From positions 1 through 64,000 of the forward strand of contig CACJJI010000002.1 in the NCBI GenBank assembly GCA_902593675.1: a DNA stretch of 64,000 bases, given 5' to 3'. The notes beneath the pieces are model-generated. The model made no database searches, was not told where the DNA came from, and worked only from the letters and a program-made list of their open reading frames with translations. The position numbers were made by a program, and so were the translations under genes. Each line of letters opens with the position of its first letter. Position 1 is the first letter of the stretch. Positions 50,546-59,180 of the stretch are shown one piece after another. This stretch comes from an uncultured SAR86 cluster bacterium. GTDB lineage: Bacteria > Pseudomonadota > Gammaproteobacteria > Magnimaribacterales > D2472.

Positions 50546-52549
50546 ATGGATACAAAGTACTTATTCAAAAGACACAATACCTATTGGGTAAAAGTTGCTG
50601 TCCCAAAAGATCTTCGCAAAGAGTTGGGTTTTGATCTAAGAACTTCTTTGCACACTCATGAATTATCTGAGGCTCAAAAACTTAGAGAAGCAGTAGTAGC
50701 TGATTTTAAATCTCAGATATTTGCCGCAAAAGAAAACCTTAAAGATTCAAACGGGAAAAATTCAATTAAAACATTTATGCCAGTTACAGATACATCTGAT
50801 CCACAGTATTATCATAAAGTCGTGGATTGTCAGTATGCATGCCCTGCTCATACACCTGTTCCAGAGTACATTAGAAAAATATCCCAAAACGAATATACAG
50901 AAGCCTACATGATTAATTGGGAGTCAAATGTATTTCCTGGAATCCTCGGTCGAACATGTGACAGACCATGTGAACCAGCATGTAGAAGAACCAGAACTCA
51001 TGAAAAACCTGTTGCCATATGCAGACTAAAAAGAGTTGCAGCTGATTTTAAGGATGATGTTTCAGATCTATTGCCTAAAGCTCCTGAAAAAAGCAATGGA
51101 AAAAAAATTGCTCTTATAGGTGGCGGGCCCGCATCCCTAACTGTAGCAAGGGATCTGATTGTCATGGGATACGAATGTACTCTATTTGAAAAAGATCCTC
51201 AGGCTGGAGGTTTGATGCGAACAAATATTCCATCATTCAGGCTTCCGGTTGAAGTCTTAGATGCTGAAGTTGATCAGATTCTTAATATGGGATTAAAGAC
51301 AAAATTCAATTCTGAAATCACCAGTCTTAAAGATTTTTTAAAGGAAGATTTTGATGCGGTTTTTGTTGGGACCGGTGCCCCAAAAGGAAAAGATTTAAAC
51401 ATTGAAGGCCGAAAAGAGGCTGAGGCTAATATTCATATTGGCATAGACTTTTTAACCAGCATTGCCTTTGAGCATATTGACTCTATTGGAAAAAAAGTCA
51501 TTGTTTTGGGAGGTGGAAACACTGCAATGGATTGCTGCAGATCTTCTTTAAGATTGGGTGCAGAGGACGTAAAAGTTGTTGTCAGAAGCCCCTTCTCACA
51601 AATGAAAGCATCTGAATGGGAGATTGAAGATGCAATGGAAGAAAATATTCCAATTCTTGAGAATCATGTTCCTAAAAAATTTATTCACGAGGCTGGGAGA
51701 CTGGTTGGAATGGAATTTCAGAAAGTTGAAGCTGTATTTGATAAAAAGGGAAATCGATCGCTGGTACCAACAAGCGAGGATCCGGTGATGCTTGAGTGTG
51801 ATGATGTATTAGTAGCTATTGGCCAAGATAATTCCTTTGAATGGATAGAGAGAGATATTGGCCTAGAATTTGGAGAATGGGATATGCCCGTTGTTAACCC
51901 TACTACTTTTCAATCCTCTCATCCAAAAGTCTTCTTTGGTGGAGATGCCGCTTGGGGGCCTGAAAATATAATTTGGGCTGCAGCGCATGGACATCAGGCA
52001 GCAATTTCAATTCATAAGTTTTGTCAAAACGAGGATATTAATGACAGACCATCTCCTGGTACCAATTTAGTGAGTCAAAAAATGGGGCTGCATGAATGGT
52101 CTTATGATAATGACATCTCTCAAGCTAAAAGATTTCTAGTACCTAAAGCAGATCAAGACACCGCATTAAAAAGTTTAAAAATTGAAGTTGAGAAAGGTTT
52201 TGATCCAAGCCTTGCTATGGAAGAGGCTCAAAGATGCTTGAATTGTGATGTGCAAACTGTGTTTTCTGAAAGTTTGTGCATTGAGTGTGATGCTTGTGTC
52301 GATATTTGCCCTACGGATTGTATTAATTTCATGTTTAATGGTCCCGAAGATGAAGTGAGGCAAAATACCAGAATTCCAGCTTTAAACATTGAGCAAGATT
52401 TATTGATTTCTAAGATCTTACCAACCAAGAGAACTATGATTAAAGACGAAGATGTTTGCTTGCATTGCGGTTTGTGTGCAGAGAGATGTCCTACTGGTGC
52501 TTGGGACATGCAAACATTTCTATATGAAGAAGCGAAGGTATACTCATGA
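50546..52549 (+). CDS. NAD(P)/FAD iron-sulfur subunit of 2-oxoacid oxidoreductase, with DUF6538-like N-terminus
   Basis: 667-residue fusion. Residues ~1-65 (DTKYLFKRHNTYWVKVAVPK, then a long helix) resemble DUF6538, the short domain usually found at the N-terminus of tyrosine recombinases. From ~90 it is GltD-like: an N-terminal Fe-S domain (DCQYACPAHTPVPEYI, RTCDRPCEPACRR), FAD motif ALIGGGPASLTVARDL, NAD(P) motif IVLGGGNTAMDCC, GDAAWGPENIIWAAAHGHQA, and two C-terminal [4Fe-4S] motifs (CIECDACVDICPTDC and CLHCGLCAERCPTGA). It probably links the oxoacid oxidoreductase encoded by the next two genes to NAD(P)H. The ATG at 50546 has AGGGGAG upstream; no ribosome site precedes a later Met. It overlaps the next gene by 4 bases. 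Confidence 0.85.
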   Translation: MDTKYLFKRHNTYWVKVAVPKDLRKELGFDLRTSLHTHELSEAQKLREAVVADFKSQIFAAKENLKDSNGKNSIKTFMPVTDTSDPQYYHKVVDCQYACPAHTPVPEYIRKISQNEYTEAYMINWESNVFPGILGRTCDRPCEPACRRTRTHEKPVAICRLKRVAADFKDDVSDLLPKAPEKSNGKKIALIGGGPASLTVARDLIVMGYECTLFEKDPQAGGLMRTNIPSFRLPVEVLDAEVDQILNMGLKTKFNSEITSLKDFLKEDFDAVFVGTGAPKGKDLNIEGRKEAEANIHIGIDFLTSIAFEHIDSIGKKVIVLGGGNTAMDCCRSSLRLGAEDVKVVVRSPFSQMKASEWEIEDAMEENIPILENHVPKKFIHEAGRLVGMEFQKVEAVFDKKGNRSLVPTSEDPVMLECDDVLVAIGQDNSFEWIERDIGLEFGEWDMPVVNPTTFQSSHPKVFFGGDAAWGPENIIWAAAHGHQAAISIHKFCQNEDINDRPSPGTNLVSQKMGLHEWSYDNDISQAKRFLVPKADQDTALKSLKIEVEKGFDPSLAMEEAQRCLNCDVQTVFSESLCIECDACVDICPTDCINFMFNGPEDEVRQNTRIPALNIEQDLLISKILPTKRTMIKDEDVCLHCGLCAERCPTGAWDMQTFLYEEAKVYS

Positions 52550-54378
52550 GCAAACTTGCATCAATCAATGAGTTTGTTATTAAGTTTGCTAATGTTAATG
52601 GTTCAGGCTCTGCAAGTGCAAATCAAATGTTTGCAAAAGGAATATTTAGATCTGGAATTCCCGTCAGCCCAAAAAATATTTTTCCATCCAACATTCAAGG
52701 TCTTCCAACATGGTTTGAAATAAGAGCAAGTGAAAAAGGATATCTCGGGCGAAAGGCTGGAATAGATTTCATGGTTGCGATGAACCCCCAATCGTATGCT
52801 CAAGATGTTGCTGAGATTAATTCAGGAGGATATCTTTTATATGATTCATCTTGGAAAAGAGAATTCCATAGAGATGACATAAATATTATTGAAGTACCGC
52901 TAACTTCATTATGCGTTGACGAGTTTAAAAACCCTAAAACCAGGCTGTTATTTAAAAATCTAGTATATGTTGGAGCTTTATCGTACTTGATGAGTATTGA
53001 TAAAGATATTTTTATTGGGCTAATTGAGGAGCAATTTAAAGGTAAAGAAAAACTCATTGCACCAAATGTTCAGGCATTAGAGATGGGTTTTAATTATGCA
53101 AAAAAACATCTTGTTGGTGCTTGCGATATAAGAGTTAATCAAAAAAATCTCACTGATGGGATGATTCTCACCAATGGAAATAATGCTGGAGGATTAGGTT
53201 GTGTTTATGGCGGAGCAACAGTATGCGCTTGGTATCCTATTACTCCATCAACATCGCTTGCAGAATCTTATAAAAAATATTGCGATCAATTTAGGGTTGA
53301 TGAGAAAACTGGAAAAAACAAATTTGCCTTTGTGCAAGCCGAAGATGAGCTTGCATCAATTGGAATGGCAATTGGCGCAAACTGGAATGGTGCAAGAGCT
53401 TTTACAGCAACAAGCGGTCCTGGAATTTCACTCATGACAGAATTTGTAGGTTTAGCATATTTTGCTGAAATTCCTGTGGTTATTTTTAATATTCAAAGAG
53501 GTGGCCCCTCTACTGGGATGCCAACACGAACCCAGCAATCAGATATCCTGTCATGTGCCTATGCCTCACATGGAGATACTAAACATGTGATGTTAATTCC
53601 CTCTGATCCAAAGGAATGTTTTGAATTTGCAGCTGGCTCATTTGATATATCTGACCGTCTTCAGACACCTGTTTTTGTATTATCAGATCTGGATATAGGA
53701 ATGAATGATTGGACATGTCCTGAATTTAAGTGGGATGATGCTAAGAAGTTTGATAGAGGAAAGGTTTTGTCCAAAGATGATCTAGATAACATGGAATCAT
53801 GGGGTAGGTATCTTGATGTTGATGGAGATGGGATTCCATTTCGAACTCTCCCCGGCACGCACCCTGAAAAAGGCGCCTACTTTACAAGGGGAAGCTCGCA
53901 TGATGAATATGCAAGATATGTTGAAGATGGAGAGGTTAATGCAAGAAACCTCTCAAGAATTTTAAAAAAATTTGAAGGTGCTGATAAATTTCTACCAAAA
54001 CCGATCTTCAAACAAGAAACAAATGCTAGCTCAAGGGGATTAATTTATTTTGGTAGCACAGAAGCAGCAATGCAAGAGTCTCTTGATCAACTTTCTGCTT
54101 CAGGTTTTCCAATTGATGCAATGAGGATAAGATCTTTTCCGTTTAGTACAGAAGTGTGGGATTTTATAGAGCAACATGAATCTATTTTTCTTGTTGAGCA
54201 AAATAGAGATGCACAAATGAAAACTCTGTTGCTCTCGGAAGGAAAGATCAATCCAGAAAAATTTATTTCAGTTTTATGTTTTGATGGTGCACCAATTACT
54301 GCTGATTTTATTTCAGAATCAATCATTGAAATTCTGTCAGATAAAAATTTTTCTAAAACTGCTGAGGAAATAAAATGA
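52546..54378 (+). CDS. 2-oxoacid:ferredoxin oxidoreductase, fused gamma-alpha subunit
   Basis: 610 residues. The N-terminal ~190 are the gamma domain (NVNGSGSASANQMFAKGIFRSGI), the remainder the alpha subunit with AWYPITPSTSLAESYKKY, EDELASIGMAIGANWNGARAFTATSGPG and QRGGPSTGMPTRTQQSD. This is the KorA/VorA-type domain order, oxidising a 2-oxoacid to acyl-CoA with ferredoxin reduction; the substrate is likely 2-oxoglutarate or branched oxoacids, not decided. It overlaps both neighbours by 4 bases (ATGA), which indicates a three-gene complex operon. Such enzymes are oxygen-sensitive in many organisms, so their presence in an apparently aerobic genome is notable. Confidence 0.92.
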   Translation: MSKLASINEFVIKFANVNGSGSASANQMFAKGIFRSGIPVSPKNIFPSNIQGLPTWFEIRASEKGYLGRKAGIDFMVAMNPQSYAQDVAEINSGGYLLYDSSWKREFHRDDINIIEVPLTSLCVDEFKNPKTRLLFKNLVYVGALSYLMSIDKDIFIGLIEEQFKGKEKLIAPNVQALEMGFNYAKKHLVGACDIRVNQKNLTDGMILTNGNNAGGLGCVYGGATVCAWYPITPSTSLAESYKKYCDQFRVDEKTGKNKFAFVQAEDELASIGMAIGANWNGARAFTATSGPGISLMTEFVGLAYFAEIPVVIFNIQRGGPSTGMPTRTQQSDILSCAYASHGDTKHVMLIPSDPKECFEFAAGSFDISDRLQTPVFVLSDLDIGMNDWTCPEFKWDDAKKFDRGKVLSKDDLDNMESWGRYLDVDGDGIPFRTLPGTHPEKGAYFTRGSSHDEYARYVEDGEVNARNLSRILKKFEGADKFLPKPIFKQETNASSRGLIYFGSTEAAMQESLDQLSASGFPIDAMRIRSFPFSTEVWDFIEQHESIFLVEQNRDAQMKTLLLSEGKINPEKFISVLCFDGAPITADFISESIIEILSDKNFSKTAEEIK

Positions 54379-55430
54379 CCTATATCGTCAAACCTGTTAA
54401 TCATCACCCCAACCTTGAAAAAAATTCTCTTGGTTTAACAAGAAGAGATTATGAAGGAACCATCTCAACTCTATGTGCTGGATGTGGGCATGATTCTATT
54501 AGCGCTGCGGTAATAGAAGCTTGCTATGATCTAAGCCTTGCCTCAGATCAAATTGCAAAACTCTCAGGAATCGGGTGCTCATCTAAATCACCCTCTTATT
54601 TTTTAAACCAGGCCCATGGTTTTAATTCTGTTCATGGCAGAATGCCATCAGTCGCAACCGGGGCAAATCTTGGGAATCAAGACTTATTATATTTAGGCGT
54701 CTCAGGAGATGGTGATACCGCAGGAATAGGCATAGGGCAGTTTATGCATGCAGCTAGAAGGCAGCTTAATATTACTTATATTGTTGAAAATAATGGCACC
54801 TATGGTTTAACTAAGGGTCAATTTTCCGCAACCAATGACCAAGGATCAAAGAGTAAATATGGAGAAGAAAACGTATTAGCTCCAATTGATCTTGCTGCAA
54901 TGGCAATTCAACTTGGAGCTGGATTTGTTGGTAGAAGTTTTTCGGGGGACAAAGATCAATTAGTTCCTCTATTGAAAGCAGCTATGAAATTTAAAGGATT
55001 TTCATTGATAGATATTATCTCCCCCTGTGTAACATTTAATAATCATGCAGGTTCAACAAAAAGCTATGATCACATCAGAGAGCATAATGAATCAGTATCA
55101 AGCCTTGATTTTGTTCCAATTGGACAAGAAATCAAGACAAGCTATAAAGAGGGATCTAAAGTAGATGTTCCGCTGCATGATGGCGCAATACTTACTCTTG
55201 AAAAACTTTCAAAAAAATATGATCCACTTGATAAAGGCTTAGCGGTTCAGAGTTTAAATGAAGCTGAAAAAAATGGAAAAGTACTTACTGGATTATTGTA
55301 TATAAACCCTGAAGTGAAAGACCATGCAGAGATATTAAATATTGCTGATACGCCTCTTAACCAATTCTCTGACCAGGAATTGTGCCCAGGCTCAGACAAG
55401 CTTAATAAAGTAAACTCTAGCCTAAATTAA
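54375..55430 (+). CDS. 2-oxoacid:ferredoxin oxidoreductase, beta subunit
   Basis: 351 residues, the thiamine-diphosphate-binding subunit. STLCAGCGHDSISAAVIEA begins the domain, GIGCSSKSPSYF and HGRMPSVATGANL follow, VSGDGDTAGIGIGQF is the TPP motif with ENNGTYGLTKGQFSAT downstream, and PCVTFNNHAGSTKSYDH closes the site. It matches KorB/PorB-like proteins. It is the last gene of the operon; no delta ferredoxin gene is present, its role probably being taken by the C-terminal clusters of the first subunit. Confidence 0.93.
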   Translation: MTYIVKPVNHHPNLEKNSLGLTRRDYEGTISTLCAGCGHDSISAAVIEACYDLSLASDQIAKLSGIGCSSKSPSYFLNQAHGFNSVHGRMPSVATGANLGNQDLLYLGVSGDGDTAGIGIGQFMHAARRQLNITYIVENNGTYGLTKGQFSATNDQGSKSKYGEENVLAPIDLAAMAIQLGAGFVGRSFSGDKDQLVPLLKAAMKFKGFSLIDIISPCVTFNNHAGSTKSYDHIREHNESVSSLDFVPIGQEIKTSYKEGSKVDVPLHDGAILTLEKLSKKYDPLDKGLAVQSLNEAEKNGKVLTGLLYINPEVKDHAEILNIADTPLNQFSDQELCPGSDKLNKVNSSLN

Positions 55431-55443
55431 TTTCATTAAAAAA

Positions 55444-55686
55444 TTAAATTTTATTTTGGTCGTACGACTTATGCCGACCCACACTAAATCCTCTCTTGGC
55501 CAAATGTTTTGTTGATCTGCCTTGAACTCTTTTTCGCCATGATTTATAAGATGAAGGTTTTAAATTGTCTCTCATCAAACATTTAACAGCTTTTTCATTT
55601 AAGCCAAACTGAGCTTCTATAGCATCAAAGGGAGTTCTATCCTCCCAAGCCATTTCTATAATTCTTGAAACATCTGATTTATCCAT
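55444..55686 (-). CDS. TIGR03643-family small protein
   Basis: About 80 residues from the ATG at 55686. DVSRIIEMAWEDRTPFDAIE, QFGLNEKAVKCLMRDNLKPSS and YKSWRKRVQGRSTKHLAKRG are the conserved run of this small family. Such proteins are conserved across marine gammaproteobacteria and look like helix-turn-helix or nucleic-acid-binding peptides, basic at the C-terminus. An upstream in-frame start at 55740 adds a stretch unlike the family. It is convergent with the oxidoreductase operon. Confidence 0.82.
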   Translation of the reverse strand: MDKSDVSRIIEMAWEDRTPFDAIEAQFGLNEKAVKCLMRDNLKPSSYKSWRKRVQGRSTKHLAKRGFSVGRHKSYDQNKI

Positions 55687-55792
55687 TAAGTAGATTATAT
55701 TTGAATTTTCAGGCGCTAATTTATTTTTATAAATAAACAATTCTTTTTGTTTGCTTTACCTTAAACTATCGAAAACTGAATCTAACTTGCTA

Positions 55793-56446
55793 ATGAAAAT
55801 TTTTTCAATCAGATCTGTGCCCAGGACTAAATGGAGCTCAGAAAAACCATTAAATTTTAGCCCAAAACCATTAACTGTTCTTTTCTTATGTTTTGGTTTG
55901 TTGTTATTCGGCTTGGGTGAATCATTAATTATTACAGCATCTACTGGAATGAGCCCATGGACAGTCTTGGCTGAGGGTCTATCGATAACAACAGGTTTAA
56001 CCATAGGTGCTCTGACTTTCTTGGTGAGCCTGGGGGTGCTTATGCTTTGGATCCCATTAAAACAACAACCAGGCATTGGGACGATATTGAATGTCATCAT
56101 TATTGCAGCAGTAATTGAGTTTTCTCTACCTTATTTACCTCATCCAGAGCAATATCCAATGAAAGTAATGCAAGTTGTATTTGGAACATTGTTAGTAGGT
56201 CTCGCAAGTGGAATTTATCTGATTGCGAATCTAGGTCCAGGTCCAAGAGATGGGTTGATGACAGGCTGTCAAAGAGTAACAGGCCTGCCAATTGCTTGGG
56301 TTCGAATTTTTTTAGAGCTAACTGTCATAAGTATTGGCTGGTCTCTAGGAGGCACCATAGGTATTGGGACAGTTATTTTTGCTTTTGGAATTGGTCCTGC
56401 AGTTTCATCAGGACTGTACTTTATTGCTAAAATATCTAAAACATAA
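55793..56446 (+). CDS. YczE/YitT-like integral membrane protein
   Basis: 217 residues with five hydrophobic segments. LLLFGLGESLIITASTGMSPWTVLAEGL is the YczE-family signature (G-x-S-P-W after the first helix) and IYLIANLGPGPRDGLMTGC the second. Homologues occur in Bacillus near lipopeptide genes, with unknown role. I chose the ATG at 55793 over a TTG frame extension to 55751. It ends at a bidirectional terminator. Confidence 0.82.
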   Translation: MKIFSIRSVPRTKWSSEKPLNFSPKPLTVLFLCFGLLLFGLGESLIITASTGMSPWTVLAEGLSITTGLTIGALTFLVSLGVLMLWIPLKQQPGIGTILNVIIIAAVIEFSLPYLPHPEQYPMKVMQVVFGTLLVGLASGIYLIANLGPGPRDGLMTGCQRVTGLPIAWVRIFLELTVISIGWSLGGTIGIGTVIFAFGIGPAVSSGLYFIAKISKT

Positions 56447-56460
56447 TTTTTATCCAAAAA

Positions 56461-56486
56461 AAAGGGTGCTTAATAGCACCCTTTTT
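56461..56486. terminator. Bidirectional intrinsic terminator
   Basis: Stem AGGGTGCT/AGCACCCT (56463-56470 with 56475-56482), loop TAAT, A run before and T run after; ends both the YczE-like gene and the TonB-dependent receptor on the other strand. Confidence 0.9.
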
Positions 56487-56503
56487 TAATTTAAAAGCCT
56501 GTT

Positions 56504-59023
56504 TTAGAAATTGTATCCAGCTTTTACATACCAGAAAGCGCCTTCAATACCATAAGGAGAAGTTTCATAATAAATTCCCCCAAGAACATTTCCAGGAACA
56601 CCTTCGCCTTTAGCTCCAGCTGAACCGTCAATTTTAAGAGCTTCAGTATCAAATAAGTTTTGAACACCAGCTGAGACACTGAAGTTATCTGTCAACTGAA
56701 CACTCACAGAAGCATCAACAGTCCACTCAGCATCAGCAGTTGTACCAAACCAGTCAGCGTGAACAGCATAATATTCACCATACATATTTGCACGAACAAA
56801 TGAGCTAACTTTATCGCTCCATGTTTGAGCAACAGTAATAGTCATTCTATCTTCAGGTAGGCCCTCTTCTAATCTTCTTACTTTAGAAGCACCTGTTACA
56901 GCGCCAGAGTTGGTTACTTCTGTTTCTGTGTGGTTCCAAGCAGCACTTATGTCAGCATCAGCTCCAAATAATTCAGTACTGTAAACAGCAACAAGATCAT
57001 AACCAGTTGTTTCTGTATCAAAGTCATTAGTAAAGTAATTAACTTGACCGATTAGCTCTGGGTTAGGAATTCCAGCAGCGCCCATTGCAGCTACTTGTGC
57101 AGCTGTAGGTGCTGCATTACTTGTAAGTGCTACCCTGTCATCAAGCTCGATGACAAAGAAGTCAGCTGTAAGAGAAAAATCTCCTGAATCATAAACGATA
57201 CCAAATGAAGTGTTGGTTGCTTCTTCAGGCTTAAGTTGTCCAGCACCTAGTTTAAAGCCAGGCAAAGTTTGAGCCTGAGTTAACTGACCATCAACAAGCG
57301 TAGTTTGAGTATTAACTACGTTAACTTGCCCCTGAGTTGGAGCTCTAAAGCCAGTACTTGTTGAAAAACGCAGTGCAGTGGTTTCATTAGCTTGATATCT
57401 TGCATTTAATTTAAAGTCATTGGTATCACCAAATGAAGTATAGTCCTCATATCTAAAGGACCCACCAAGAAGTAGCTCATCGCTAACTTGATTTTCTAAA
57501 TCAACATATAAACCATAACTTCTTCTTGTGAAGGCGCCTTGAGAATCAGGAGAAAATCCTGCAAAACCATGTGAGCCAACATTAAAGCCTTGTAATGCAT
57601 ATTTACCTGCTTTCCATGAAGCTTCTTCACCTGAAATAACCTCGAAGGTTTCCTCTCTCCACTCTGCACCATATGCGATAGTCATAGAATCAACTTCTCT
57701 TGTTAAATCAAAATTGAAAACTTTTTCTAACTCAATGTATGAACCGGTGTAGAAATTACGAGGAGTTTCAGGACCCATTGAAGGGTTAACGGTGTTGTTA
57801 AGACCAAAGTCAGCTTCGTTTCTACCAACTGATCCACTTAGATCATATGAATGGCCACTTAGGAAGCCATCAGTGATATCGCCTCTTCTACCGATAGTTA
57901 GAGAGGTATCTGTAATGTTACCAATAAACCTTGGGGTATATCCGCCAGGTGCAATCTCATTCATTAAGAAACAGCTTGGGTCAGCCATAATTGCATCTCT
58001 AACAGCATAGTTAGAAGGATCAACTTGACCAGAAGCACCAGTACCGTATGAACATGTTCCATCCACATTACCAACGGCTCTGTAATCACCAATTGTGAAA
58101 ACACCGCTTCTGCCGTCTGGATTACGATAGTAGAATCCGCCATCTACATCTCTTTCAGAATAGTTACCAAACATATATGACTCTGAACCATCACTGTTAG
58201 TAACCCCTGAATTCATAAAGAAAGTAACATCATCATCAACTATTGGAGCGCCCCAAATTTGGCAAGGATTAGCAACTGCTGAATTGCCACCAGCAACCAA
58301 AGCCGCACAATCAGGTCTTTGCTCACTTCTTGAAGTATCATCAGCCTGTCTGATTTGAAAACTTGTTGTAACAAAACCATCTTGCCCTAATGGCATACCA
58401 TACTTACCAGCGATAGTAGTTGTAGCACCATCACCTTCGGTATATTCACCCATTTTATATGAAAGACTTCCACCCTCTGAAATATCATCCAATACAAAGT
58501 TAATAACACCAGCAATAGCGTCAGAACCATATTGAGCTGATGCTCCATCTCTAAGAACTTCTACTCTTTTTAAGGCAATTGCAGGAATCACAGAAATATC
58601 TGCACCCTGAGATCCATCATTAACACCACCGCCTTGGAATGCAATAACAGATGCGTGATGACGTCTTTTACCATTAGTAAAAATCAAAGTACTGTCAGCT
58701 GATAAACCTCTTAAATTAGCAGGTCTGATCATACTAGCAGCATCACTAATAGGCTGTAAGTGAACATTTAATGAGGGAATACTGCCTTGAAGCTGCATAA
58801 GCAAATCATCAGTACCAGTTTTACTAATGTCTTCAGCGCTTAAGACATCAACAGGAACTGGTGAACTAGATACTGATCTAGGTTTTCCACGAGTACCAAT
58901 GCTAACGACTTCTTCTACAAACTCGCTATCTTGAGCAAATGAACCTACTGAAAGCATTGTGCTTACAGCTATGACAGTGGTTAAGGACAGTCTTGAAACG
59001 GTCCAAATAGCTTTACTTAACAT
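56504..59023 (-). CDS. TonB-dependent outer-membrane receptor
   Basis: 839 residues. Signal peptide LTTVIAVSTMLSVGSFAQ, then FVEEVVSIGTRGKPRSVSS as TonB-box region, plug motifs SMIRPANLRGLSADSTLIFTNG, IPAIALKRVEVLRDGASAQYGSDAIAGVINFVL, and a barrel ending in the terminal YVKAGYNF. This belongs to a different subgroup from the other three receptors in the window (the RDGASAQYGSDAIAG form), which in many marine bacteria transports carbohydrates or other organics. GGGAG lies before the ATG. By eye its codon use is less AT-driven than its neighbours, as expected for a highly expressed gene. Confidence 0.94.
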   Translation of the reverse strand: MLSKAIWTVSRLSLTTVIAVSTMLSVGSFAQDSEFVEEVVSIGTRGKPRSVSSSPVPVDVLSAEDISKTGTDDLLMQLQGSIPSLNVHLQPISDAASMIRPANLRGLSADSTLIFTNGKRRHHASVIAFQGGGVNDGSQGADISVIPAIALKRVEVLRDGASAQYGSDAIAGVINFVLDDISEGGSLSYKMGEYTEGDGATTTIAGKYGMPLGQDGFVTTSFQIRQADDTSRSEQRPDCAALVAGGNSAVANPCQIWGAPIVDDDVTFFMNSGVTNSDGSESYMFGNYSERDVDGGFYYRNPDGRSGVFTIGDYRAVGNVDGTCSYGTGASGQVDPSNYAVRDAIMADPSCFLMNEIAPGGYTPRFIGNITDTSLTIGRRGDITDGFLSGHSYDLSGSVGRNEADFGLNNTVNPSMGPETPRNFYTGSYIELEKVFNFDLTREVDSMTIAYGAEWREETFEVISGEEASWKAGKYALQGFNVGSHGFAGFSPDSQGAFTRRSYGLYVDLENQVSDELLLGGSFRYEDYTSFGDTNDFKLNARYQANETTALRFSTSTGFRAPTQGQVNVVNTQTTLVDGQLTQAQTLPGFKLGAGQLKPEEATNTSFGIVYDSGDFSLTADFFVIELDDRVALTSNAAPTAAQVAAMGAAGIPNPELIGQVNYFTNDFDTETTGYDLVAVYSTELFGADADISAAWNHTETEVTNSGAVTGASKVRRLEEGLPEDRMTITVAQTWSDKVSSFVRANMYGEYYAVHADWFGTTADAEWTVDASVSVQLTDNFSVSAGVQNLFDTEALKIDGSAGAKGEGVPGNVLGGIYYETSPYGIEGAFWYVKAGYNF

Positions 59024-59144
59024 ATTATCTCCCTAAGAATAGATAAAAAAAATTTAATAAAGAGCTTTATACACTAATTTAAGGCTTATAGCGAACTAAA
59101 ATTGAGATTTTTATAAAAAAAACCTTATAGATCTGGGGTTTGTT

Positions 59145-59174
59145 AAGCCCTATAGAATAAGAAAATAAGGGCTT
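59145..59174 (-). terminator. Possible terminator hairpin after putA
   Basis: AAGCCCT/AGGGCTT (59145-59151 with 59168-59174) forms a perfect 7-pair stem with a 16-base AT-rich loop, 6 bases beyond the putA stop. No T run follows immediately on the minus strand, so it may stabilise the 3' end rather than terminate. Confidence 0.4.
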
Positions 59175-59180
59175 GTAGCG

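Noticed and set aside
50546-50745. Prophage or integrative element suggested by the integrase-like domain
   Set aside because: No catalytic recombinase domain, att-like repeats, or phage genes nearby; tRNA-Gly is 26 kb away.
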